Under the pieces are notes generated by a model. That model did no database searches. It was not told where the DNA came from and saw only the letters and a program-made list of their open reading frames with translations. Below are positions 1 to 5,914 of a stretch of 5,933 nucleotides of DNA, one piece after another (the first letter of the stretch is position 1; each line of letters opens with the position of its first letter). Both the position numbers and the translations under genes were made by a program. Origin of the DNA: an uncultured Verrucomicrobiales bacterium (lineage in GTDB: Bacteria > Verrucomicrobiota > Verrucomicrobiia > Verrucomicrobiales > DEV007); the NCBI GenBank assembly GCA_937893785.1, contig CALCSP010000142.1, forward strand, positions 1 through 5,933. Direction: 5' to 3'.

Positions 1-3000
1 CTTCTGCTCCTTCCGTAGGGGTGTAAGGGTAGAAACCCAAATCGGGATTGCCTTGATCAGGGACTCCCACACCTATAGCTGGAGATGATTCACTTAGCTT
101 AAAGTTACCTGAGCCGGATCCCACAAAAAGAGGATCAGCGGATATAATACCTTCTCCTTGCCAGTCTTCACCAACAATCGCGTAATTAATTGTAATATCA
201 TTTTCGTCGAAATCAGTCCTTACCGAATCATTGCTACCCCAAATTATCGAGTTTGTTATCGCGTATAAGCTTGGTGCGTCATTACCGTCTTTATTTTCAG
301 CTTGGATTCCAATCGATTGATTTCCGGCCACTGTGACAAAGTCAAGCGTCACCCGTGCGTCATCTTTAGCCGAAATCCCAATATCGTTATTTACAAAAAG
401 GCCACCTGTTATGGAAACATCCTCACTAAAAATACTCGCCCCCTTGTCGGCACAGTTTCGACTGATCACATTGAATACATTGACATCAGCATCAAGTGTA
501 TCAATTCCATCATCATCCATAAAAGCAATGACCACATTGCGCAGGGTGATTTCCTGACCATCGCCTGCACCATGTAGGTAAATGGCATCGTTGTCATCAG
601 TTACACCGTCCTCACGGTATATGCCGAGCATGTCCGTAATGTGAGTGTCCTCAACGAGAACCCCAGTATCAAAAGTTTCCAATCCCATGACAGAACGTGC
701 CAAGTGGCAACGCCGTAACACAATGTCTGAATCCGTGCCACCTTCTGCCTCGGTTTCTCCGATTTTACCCCGATTATCTGTAATGTTACAATCAGTGAAG
801 ACAATGGAAGAGCCTAATAATCGCAGTACTCGGCCATGGTCAGTATGTCCGCCAGCTGGAGAATGTCCTGCAAGGTGAATATTAGTGAATGTAAAATTAC
901 CACCTTCACTTTGGTCAAAAAGCAGTTGTCCCCAAAGAGCATCAGGCTGACTCGACGTAAAGGTTACCGGCTGATCGTTTGTGCCCTTGGATTCAATTGA
1001 TCCCTCAATAATCAAATCCGTTCCGGAAGAACTTCCAGGCTCCACTGTACCATCCATCATTACAATGGTTCCAGGCTGAACGGTAAGTATATGACCTTTA
1101 GGTATGGTTACGTCTCCAGTGAGCCTTAGAACACCGCTCCATGAAGTGGAGATTCCTGTAAGAGCACCTGAAATTTCACGCACCTCCTCACCCGCAAGGC
1201 TCTTGACCGACTTAGTCACTTTCTGGCCATTTGAACTAGCGCTCATAATAAAATCACCAGGATCCTCGCCACTACCCGCTGTTTGGCCAATTACTGCTAG
1301 ATTAAAGCTGATATCCGAGCTGCTGTCGTCGCCTTGTTTAATTTCTACAGCAAGTGTATTGCTGCCATCTATCAATAAACTGCTAGGCAAATCAGTAATA
1401 CGAAAGATTTCGTCTTCGTCAGGGGTATCATCTCCGTCAACGGTATACTCGTCGTATGCCATATTCGAAACCATGTTCGAAGTCTTATATAATTCGACAC
1501 CATTTAGATAAACAATGGCACCGTCATCATAAAGAAGGCGTAACTCTAGGCCGGTAACCTGAGATGAATCCTGAACATCAAAAACCGTACGGAAGTATGT
1601 AGTCGCATGCTTGTTATTCCTTGAATCACCATAGCTGACTTCGGTCGCCTCATCATCATCACCATACCCTAATTCAGCCGGACCAGATTCCCATTGCGAG
1701 TCATCAAACTCAGGCAATCTCCATGCAGTTCCCTGATCAGAACCATTATCAAGGTATTTCCATGTAGCTCCAAGAGGCAGAAGAGTCGTCGGTTCCCCCC
1801 CGGGTCCTCCCCCAACAGTAACTAAAGCACTTCCCACACCATTGCGGATATCAATCTTATTAGGAGTAATGGATACTCCGGGCGTTTCCGCATTCAATAT
1901 GGCTGTCGCATCCCATACGTCGGTTGCATAAGAACCATCGGCTCTTCGGAAATCAAGCTTAACCAGCATTGGAACACCCGGTTTATAACTGTCACGAACC
2001 ATCATATTGAGAGAGCCCTGCGCAACTCCACCTGACAATGTGCCAGAAACCTCAGTCACAGATCCAGTGTCATACCAAACGTCTAGATGTTCGATATGTT
2101 TGAGCAAACCAGACCCGAATTTTCCCGAGTAAAATTCAATTACGACCCGGTTTAGCCCTGGGTTAAGCACCTCACCGCCCCCTTCTGGTACACTCAAAGA
2201 CCAAACCCCATCCTTTGCGTTCATCACCGCAAGAACACCGTTAACCAAAACGGCTCGGACTTCCGCAGCATGAAAATTACCTGAGAAATTGACTGAACCA
2301 GAACTGGTACGCAGATAACCTTCCTGAGTGGCAGACAGGTTTGATGTGGCGGAATAGCTCCGCGGTATCTGCGATAAGACATTGGCAATTCGCTCTGGAA
2401 CAAATTCCTGTAAACCTTCAAGCGCATTGTCAGACACAAATCCACCAACCGCGCGCGCAATGACCGGTTGAATGATTTCAGGGCGATATACGCGGTCGAT
2501 AAGATCGAGAAATTTTGCGTAGTACAAGGGAATGATGTCCGGATGGTTTAGAAACTTTTCCAACCCATCAAGGTCAGTGTACCCCCAGATATCCTTAGTA
2601 GGATTACCCCGAAGCAGAGTGTCGAGGTCATGAGGAACAAATCTGAACCGTTGATCCTTAATGCCACGGTAAAGCACATAATCGTCACCCTTCCCGTCGT
2701 TTAAGCCTCCCTCGCGATTGCCTAGAAGTGAATCAACTGCTAGATGGGTTAACCATTGATCAACATTAACATGTTTAGAGATGTTCTCGAGGTAACCCTC
2801 GTTGGGCAGGTTATTCAAAGCGTCAGTCAAAGCAATGATATCATTCCAGTCATCTTCCGATGAATTCGTTTGCTTGAAATATGTATTGCGATAGGCATCA
2901 GCATCCTCACCTTCGTAACGAAGATCACCTTCATCACCTGTATCCTCGTCATCACGAACCTGGTATAAATTACCGTTTGGGTCCTCCGGCCAATGTGCCG

Positions 3001-4420
3001 CTGTAAAATCGCTGTCCAGCGTCTCAACCATTGCATAAGAACCATACATGAGGGGACCGCCTGGTTGCGCGAGATCCTCTCCGTTAATCCTTAATTGAAC
3101 AGCAATCGTGTCGGGAACCTCAACGCCCATTAACTGAAACAACCAAGCACCTGATGTTTGTGAATGCACATAGCGACAATTAAACTTCATCGCACTGGCT
3201 CCCTTCCATTTTTGGTCCGATGGAAAAATTACTAAGTAATTGTTTGGTGGACCATCTCTGGATCCTGCCCCTCTATTCCTCACGCTTGCACCATATATGC
3301 TTTTAATGCTGGTGCTCTCTGCACTAACAAAGGTAACGTTCATCTTCGCGTTGCTTTCTGAACGGCTTGAACTGGTACCAATATCCTCAATTTCTTCCTT
3401 TTCCTCATCGGTCATAATCAAGTAATAGACCGGCTGAGCGCCAGGCTCATTTGACGAGAGGCTATCAAAAGCATCATTTACCTGATATAACGCATTGCAA
3501 CGATTGCCTCCTCCTTCGACCTCAGCCGGCCAACTCCTTGAATCCAGTCCATCACCAGCTCTAACAAAAAACTCAATAATCGCACCATCACTCTGCGGAG
3601 GGATGATGCCGGAGAAATTGTCATCGCCGTCAAAATTCATTAGCACTGACTGGAAATCAGTATCGCCATCCTCTCTCCAGAAAAGACGCACACTTAAACC
3701 AGAAAGTTCACCTTCATCACGCAACTCACAACTAACTGTAACCTCATCATTTGACTGTGGGATTTGAGGCCTATGCTTCACATTGCGTATAATTGGGGCA
3801 ATGTTATTAGCAGCTATTGAGTTTAGCTGGCCAGGAGTCCCACCAACCTCAAGGGAGCTCCCCCAGTTCTGTCCATTATTGTTGCTTAACAACGGATTGA
3901 TTAACTCAAGCGATTTACCCTGCCCGTCGTGTTCTGCTGACCATACCCATCCCCTGTATCCCCTATCATCAGGACCCCGTGCCCTTATAGCCCAGTCTCC
4001 CTCATCAGCATAATTCACTTCATCGACTTTTTCACCTTGCCCATCACGCAAAACAATCCGCTCGCCAGAGTTTTTCAGCTTCCCTTCCCAAGGTCCAACT
4101 ACATTTTCAACGCCGGGATACCTTTGCTCAAAAATGGATAGGTTTGCTGCAACTACAATGTATGAATTTGACTCAATCACACCACCCTGGAAAAGAAAAT
4201 CCACACCTTTGTCAAGACGGTAGCCCTGTAAGTCAAACGCCACGTCAGAGCCATTGTAAATCTCAATATATTCAGATCCTGTCTCTTCAGGTAACCCGCC
4301 TGGGTTATACATTATTTCCGATATAACAAGGTCACATCTTGCCTCTTTAGAAAGAAAACTGAGACAACAAAGTAAATATAAAAAAAATACTAAAAGCGGC
4401 CGTTTGCGGGAGCTCTTCAT
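1..4420 (-). CDS. Giant secreted lamin-tail / CotH-kinase / beta-helix protein (3' end outside window)
   Basis: This frame starts at an ATG at 4420 and stays open for 1473 codons to the left edge, so the C-terminus is missing. The domains, read by eye, are: signal peptide (residues 1 to about 29), lamin-tail domain with its trailing segment (30-200), Ig-like spacer (about 201-324), CotH-type kinase-like domain (about 325-685), beta-rich module (686-877), galactose-binding-like sandwich (878-1047), and right-handed parallel beta-helix (about 1102-1465). CotH proteins are atypical, protein-kinase-like enzymes; CotH from Bacillus phosphorylates spore-coat proteins. Large exported proteins joining lamin-tail and CotH domains are common in Verrucomicrobiota and Planctomycetota, but their role is not established. 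Export to the envelope or outside the cell is inferred from the signal peptide. The next upstream in-frame stop lies at 4484-4486 and no better start intervenes. No Shine-Dalgarno motif precedes the ATG. The gene diverges from the VanZ-like/trpA pair. Substrate and partners cannot be told from sequence. Confidence 0.9.
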   Translation of the reverse strand, partial: MKSSRKRPLLVFFLYLLCCLSFLSKEARCDLVISEIMYNPGGLPEETGSEYIEIYNGSDVAFDLQGYRLDKGVDFLFQGGVIESNSYIVVAANLSIFEQRYPGVENVVGPWEGKLKNSGERIVLRDGQGEKVDEVNYADEGDWAIRARGPDDRGYRGWVWSAEHDGQGKSLELINPLLSNNNGQNWGSSLEVGGTPGQLNSIAANNIAPIIRNVKHRPQIPQSNDEVTVSCELRDEGELSGLSVRLFWREDGDTDFQSVLMNFDGDDNFSGIIPPQSDGAIIEFFVRAGDGLDSRSWPAEVEGGGNRCNALYQVNDAFDSLSSNEPGAQPVYYLIMTDEEKEEIEDIGTSSSRSESNAKMNVTFVSAESTSIKSIYGASVRNRGAGSRDGPPNNYLVIFPSDQKWKGASAMKFNCRYVHSQTSGAWLFQLMGVEVPDTIAVQLRINGEDLAQPGGPLMYGSYAMVETLDSDFTAAHWPEDPNGNLYQVRDDEDTGDEGDLRYEGEDADAYRNTYFKQTNSSEDDWNDIIALTDALNNLPNEGYLENISKHVNVDQWLTHLAVDSLLGNREGGLNDGKGDDYVLYRGIKDQRFRFVPHDLDTLLRGNPTKDIWGYTDLDGLEKFLNHPDIIPLYYAKFLDLIDRVYRPEIIQPVIARAVGGFVSDNALEGLQEFVPERIANVLSQIPRSYSATSNLSATQEGYLRTSSGSVNFSGNFHAAEVRAVLVNGVLAVMNAKDGVWSLSVPEGGGEVLNPGLNRVVIEFYSGKFGSGLLKHIEHLDVWYDTGSVTEVSGTLSGGVAQGSLNMMVRDSYKPGVPMLVKLDFRRADGSYATDVWDATAILNAETPGVSITPNKIDIRNGVGSALVTVGGGPGGEPTTLLPLGATWKYLDNGSDQGTAWRLPEFDDSQWESGPAELGYGDDDEATEVSYGDSRNNKHATTYFRTVFDVQDSSQVTGLELRLLYDDGAIVYLNGVELYKTSNMVSNMAYDEYTVDGDDTPDEDEIFRITDLPSSLLIDGSNTLAVEIKQGDDSSSDISFNLAVIGQTAGSGEDPGDFIMSASSNGQKVTKSVKSLAGEEVREISGALTGISTSWSGVLRLTGDVTIPKGHILTVQPGTIVMMDGTVEPGSSSGTDLIIEGSIESKGTNDQPVTFTSSQPDALWGQLLFDQSEGGNFTFTNIHLAGHSPAGGHTDHGRVLRLLGSSIVFTDCNITDNRGKIGETEAEGGTDSDIVLRRCHLARSVMGLETFDTGVLVEDTHITDMLGIYREDGVTDDNDAIYLHGAGDGQEITLRNVVIAFMDDDGIDTLDADVNVFNVISRNCADKGASIFSEDVSITGGLFVNNDIGISAKDDARVTLDFVTVAGNQSIGIQAENKDGNDAPSLYAITNSIIWGSNDSVRTDFDENDITINYAIVGEDWQGEGIISADPLFVGSGSGNFKLSESSPAIGVGVPDQGNPDLGFYPYTPTEGAE
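26..1117 (-). other. Right-handed parallel beta-helix, residues about 1102-1465
   Basis: The helix opens with GDVTIPKGHILTVQPGTIV, the usual N-terminal cap phrase of such domains. It then runs through coils with hydrophobic strands and Asp/Asn/Gly turns, including DNDAIYLHG, DDDGIDTLDADV, KGASIFSEDV, NNDIGISAKDD and NQSIGIQAEN. It closes with SADPLFVGSGSG and SSPAIGVG, the common C-terminal signature 'ADPLF...F.L...SPAID.G'. Coils repeat at roughly 20-26 residues. The fold occurs in polysaccharide lyases, hydrolases and adhesins. No definite catalytic triad is assigned. Confidence 0.75.
1280..1789 (-). other. Galactose-binding-like beta-sandwich, residues 878-1047
   Basis: The module begins TTLLPLGATWKYLDNGSD and continues with WRLPEFDDSQWESG, AELGYGDDDE, YFRTVFDV, LRLLYDDGAIVYLNGVEL and NTLAVEIKQ. 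This is the familiar jelly-roll pattern 'G..W+Y...G......W....FDDS.W..G.A.LGYGD', with later 'DDG.VVYLNG.E' and 'N.LAVE.HQ' strands. It is widespread in secreted proteins of Verrucomicrobiota and Planctomycetota. Related folds bind carbohydrate, so a glycan-binding role is a reasonable guess but not shown. Confidence 0.75.
1790..2365 (-). other. Beta-rich module and Gly-rich linker, residues 686-877
   Basis: The segment contains phrases such as VRAVLVNGVLAVM, DGVWSLSVPEGG, LNPGLNRVVIEFYSG and VRDSYKPGVPMLVKLDFR, ending with WDATAILN and a flexible VGGGPGGEP linker. These resemble segments found after CotH domains in related giant proteins, namely an Ig-like 'NG..W...VPL.PG.N.V' unit followed by a 'DSY.PG.P..V' unit. 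I do not recognise an enzymatic motif. It is probably a structural spacer that displays the flanking domains. Confidence 0.5.
2366..3448 (-). other. CotH-type kinase-like domain, residues 325-685
   Basis: The domain starts near QPVYYLIMTDEE. A VRNRGAGSR block (residues 380-388) is followed by PPNNYLVIFPSD, which matches the conserved CotH 'RG.SSR...K..Y...F' region. Further on come the helix WLTHLAVDSLLGN, an ND pair near residue 575, DDYVLYR, and the putative metal-binding block FVPHDLDTLLRG. Its Asp598 and Asp600 correspond to the 'W-D-L/F-D' motif of CotH kinases. Two positions differ from the common form: His597 replaces the usual Trp before the Asp pair, and Pro-Pro replaces the usual Pro-Lys before the Asn-Tyr. 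Both may be normal for the verrucomicrobial subgroup. An acidic stretch at residues 489-512 looks like a loop insertion. Catalytic activity is not demonstrated. Confidence 0.8.
3449..3820 (-). other. Ig-like beta spacer, residues 201-324
   Basis: The segment begins IAPIIRNVKHRPQIPQSND and continues with alternating beta-strand patterns (VTVSCELRDEG, LSVRLFW, FSGIIPPQ, IIEFFVRAGDG). This resembles the Ig or fibronectin-like spacer that commonly sits between lamin-tail and CotH domains, where a 'PxIxxVxHxPxxP' opening and a '[FY]-[YF]-[VI]-x-A-x-D' ending recur. A structural role is inferred. The family assignment is approximate because no profile search could be run. Confidence 0.55.
3821..4333 (-). 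other. Lamin-tail (LTD) domain region, residues 30-200
   Basis: The segment opens with DLVISEIMYNP, followed by GSEYIEIYNGSD, the Ig-fold start typical of bacterial lamin-tail domains (ISEIMYNP then E-[FY]-IE-[LI]-YN). Further hallmarks are YIVVAAN, KLKNSGERIVLRDGQGEKVDEV, and a closing WGSSLEVGGTPGQLN. The last phrase resembles the 'WG.S...GGTPG..N' ending common in lamin-tail proteins of Verrucomicrobiota and Planctomycetota. These domains are thought to mediate adhesion or anchoring at the cell surface, which is inferred here rather than seen. Confidence 0.85.
4334..4420 (-). other. Signal peptide of the giant protein
   Basis: Residues 1-29 have a basic start (MKSSRKRP), a hydrophobic core of about 15 residues (LLVFFLYLLCCLSFL), and a short polar stretch (SKEARC) before the mature domain begins at DLVISEI. 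This is a Sec-type signal peptide. The cleavage site is uncertain, somewhere in residues 23-29. The cysteines do not sit in a good lipobox, so a lipoprotein is unlikely. The coding strand has a run of eight T at codons 11-14. Confidence 0.8.
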
Positions 4421-4636
4421 TTTGCTTTTGGGGGAAAAGGGTTTTTTGATAAGACAATATAATTTTACCCTTAATTGACTCAGTCACAAATAATATCAGA
4501 CAGGAAAAAAGGGTGAATCAAAATACCTGAAATGAGGTTAAGGCCTACTAAAGTTAAGTCAGCAAATAATGCAATGACCAGCTAGAGGAAGCCCTGTTAA
4601 TCTTCCATCTAAACAAGTAAAGCCATTAAGTCCCCA
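4421..4636. other. Divergent intergenic region
   Basis: These 216 bp separate the divergent giant gene and VanZ-like gene. The left part holds the putative leftward promoter. In the right part I looked for a rightward promoter. AATAAT (4565-4570) and TTAAGG (4538-4543) are the best boxes, but their 21 bp spacing is too long to be convincing. No RNA gene, clear terminator hairpin or long repeat is seen. The VanZ-like frame is closed upstream by a TAA at 4610-4612. Confidence 0.6.
4462..4489 (-). promoter_or_regulatory. Putative sigma70-type promoter for the giant gene
   Basis: On the minus strand, TTGTGA (4484-4489) and TAAAAT (4462-4467) are separated by 16 bp, and the start codon lies about 40 bp downstream. 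TAAAAT matches five of six consensus -10 bases and TTGTGA four of six -35 bases. A perfect inverted repeat with 5 bp arms, TGACT-C-AGTCA (4477-4487), overlaps the -35 box and could be an operator, though so short a repeat may be chance. No Shine-Dalgarno motif follows. Confidence 0.35.
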
Positions 4637-5086
4637 ATGCCTCGAATTCAAATCTTAGCCCTGCACCATCTAACGAACAGAAGAAATTGTCGGGTTTTAT
4701 TTTTTGCATGGTTCGTCATGCTTTTCATCCTGAGCTCAATTCCTGGGCACCAAGACCCACAAAGAAACGTTATTTTTGCCGACAAGATCGCTCATGTCGT
4801 TTATTTCAGCCTTGGGTCAACCTTCTTCATGCTTACACTCTCTCAATCAAGCTTGCCCCCCCGATCTCAATTGCATCTTTTTATCTCCTGTATTTTGATG
4901 ACTTCTGCGGTAGGAATATACGATGAATGGCACCAGACTTTTACCCCTAACAGAGACGGCAACAGCCTCGGGGACATTTTTGCCAATGTGACAGGTGGTG
5001 CATTGGGTTATCTTGCCGGTTGGCTCCTCATTAGACGACAAATTTATCCACACGCATCACCTTGCAAGCAAAGGATGACGATATAG
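4637..5086 (+). CDS. VanZ-like family small membrane protein
   Basis: This 149-residue protein has four predicted membrane segments at about residues 19-36, 51-68, 79-95 and 112-132. It carries the VanZ-like signatures: SSIPG after the first segment (33-37), DKIAHVVYF (49-57), and YDEWHQTFTPNRDGNSLGD (95-113) leading into a glycine-rich last helix (ANVTGGALGYLAGW). The third block matches the family's 'DE.HQ.F.PGR..S..D...N..G...G'. VanZ itself gives low-level teicoplanin resistance. Most family members, including short ones like this, have no known function, so antibiotic resistance should not be assumed. The length is normal for the family. The start at 4637 gives a basic N-terminus before the first helix, but no ribosome binding site is visible. 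ATG 4718 (Met28) is possible but would cut into helix one. trpA follows 24 bp downstream in the same frame, suggesting co-transcription. Confidence 0.85.
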   Translation: MPRIQILALHHLTNRRNCRVLFFAWFVMLFILSSIPGHQDPQRNVIFADKIAHVVYFSLGSTFFMLTLSQSSLPPRSQLHLFISCILMTSAVGIYDEWHQTFTPNRDGNSLGDIFANVTGGALGYLAGWLLIRRQIYPHASPCKQRMTI

Positions 5087-5107
5087 ATTCGAGTCCCGCC
5101 ATACTTC
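5087..5107 (+). other. tRNA 3'-end-like sequence (possible remnant or att-like site)
   Basis: Just after the VanZ-like stop lies ATTCGAGTCCCGCC followed by ATACTTC. TTCGAGT (5088-5094) is a perfect T-loop. CCCGC could be the 3' half of a T-stem, and CATACTT plus C would be the acceptor 3' strand and discriminator. The upstream bases (ATAGA) do not pair with CCCGC. No AAGTATG acceptor partner or anticodon arm lies upstream, so this is not a functional tRNA. It may be a fragment left by integration at a tRNA, or chance. No integrase is in the window. Confidence 0.2.
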
Positions 5108-5110
5108 ATA

Positions 5111-5914
5111 ATGAATAACCGTATAGACGATCTCTTCAAAACACTAGCCGAGGAGGAAAAAGCAGCTTTTGTTGCATATGTATGCGCAGGCGACCCAGAT
5201 TCGCATACCTGCGTTGAAATTCTCCACGCACTTGACAAGGCCGGAGTTGACCTCATCGAGATAGGTGTCCCCTTCTCCGATCCGCTCGCAGACGGAATCG
5301 TAAACCAAATGGCTGCAGGACGAGCGTTGGAAGGTGGCGCAAGCGTCGAACAAACTCTGGATATAATAAGGGAATTCCGCAAAAAATCTGAGACCCCCAT
5401 CGTGCTCTTCACCTACTTGAATCCTATCTATGCTTACGGATTTAAAAAGTTTCATGAAGACGCCCTTAGCGCAGGAGCAGATGGCATCCTCAATCTTGAC
5501 CTGCCCCCCGATGAGGAGTCCATCAACAATGAACTTTCAGAGACAAACAAATTACTAAATATCAGGATCATTGCACCAACAACCCCTCCAGAACGAATCT
5601 CAAAGATTACCGGAACCGGAAGGGGGTTTATTTACTATATATCAAGAGAAGGAGTAACAGGTGCACGCACTGAATTAGCAGAAGGAATCGGTGAACAAGT
5701 CAATCTCATTAAAGAGCACACAAACCTTCCTGTGGTTGTTGGCTTCGGCATTTCAACACCTGAACACTCAGCCGAGGTTGCTAAAGTCGCAGATGGAGTT
5801 GTGGTGGGTAGCGCCATCGTAAAGAGAATTGCACAGCATGCTGATACCAAAGATCTCTGTGGAAGAGTTTATGAATTCGTAAAACCTCTTGTTGATGCTG
5901 CGAAGTCGGTTTAG
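5111..5914 (+). CDS. trpA: Tryptophan synthase alpha chain
   Basis: TrpA cleaves indole-3-glycerol phosphate to indole and glyceraldehyde 3-phosphate in the cytoplasm. In the alpha2beta2 complex it passes indole through a tunnel to TrpB. The 267-residue length is normal for the family (E. coli has 268). The TIM-barrel motifs are intact: catalytic Glu50 in LIEIGVPFSDPLADG and catalytic Asp61 in the same block, the loop-6 region YYISREGVTGAR (175-186) with the conserved Tyr175 and Thr183, and phosphate-binding GFGIS (211-215) and DGVVVGSAIV (228-237). After the catalytic Asp the sequence reads DGIVNQ instead of the common DGP[TV]IQ, and CAGDP replaces the usual TAGDP. Both look like lineage variation. 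The start at 5111 gives the usual short N-terminal helix and is the only ATG after the in-frame stop at 5084-5086. No Shine-Dalgarno motif precedes it. trpB is not directly upstream, where it usually lies; a VanZ-like gene is there instead. Confidence 0.98.
   Translation: MNNRIDDLFKTLAEEEKAAFVAYVCAGDPDSHTCVEILHALDKAGVDLIEIGVPFSDPLADGIVNQMAAGRALEGGASVEQTLDIIREFRKKSETPIVLFTYLNPIYAYGFKKFHEDALSAGADGILNLDLPPDEESINNELSETNKLLNIRIIAPTTPPERISKITGTGRGFIYYISREGVTGARTELAEGIGEQVNLIKEHTNLPVVVGFGISTPEHSAEVAKVADGVVVGSAIVKRIAQHADTKDLCGRVYEFVKPLVDAAKSV

Noticed and set aside
302..577. 91-codon open frame on the plus strand
   Set aside because: It lies antisense to the beta-helix coding region and its translation has no family resemblance.
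1104..1511. 135-codon open frame on the plus strand
   Set aside because: It is antisense to the galactose-binding-like and beta-helix part of the giant gene, its protein is Ser/Pro/Leu-rich without recognisable motifs, and the minus-strand frame clearly encodes known domains.
4427..4447. G/A-rich and T-rich run downstream of 4427, considered as a terminator or hairpin
   Set aside because: The possible stem (AAAA/TTTT) is only A-T pairs around GGG, and the position between divergent starts does not need a terminator.
4647..4668. TTCAAAT followed by a CCA, resembling a tRNA 3' end at the start of the VanZ-like gene
   Set aside because: Only 12 bases separate the loop from CCA where 13 are needed, the flanking bases do not form a T-stem, and the stretch lies inside a coding region.
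4637..5086. Glycopeptide-resistance (vanZ) function for the small membrane protein
   Set aside because: Only family-level VanZ-like motifs are present, no other van genes are nearby, and most family members are not resistance genes.
5044..5412. 122-codon open frame on the minus strand
   Set aside because: It is antisense to trpA, which is unambiguous, and has no recognisable motif.
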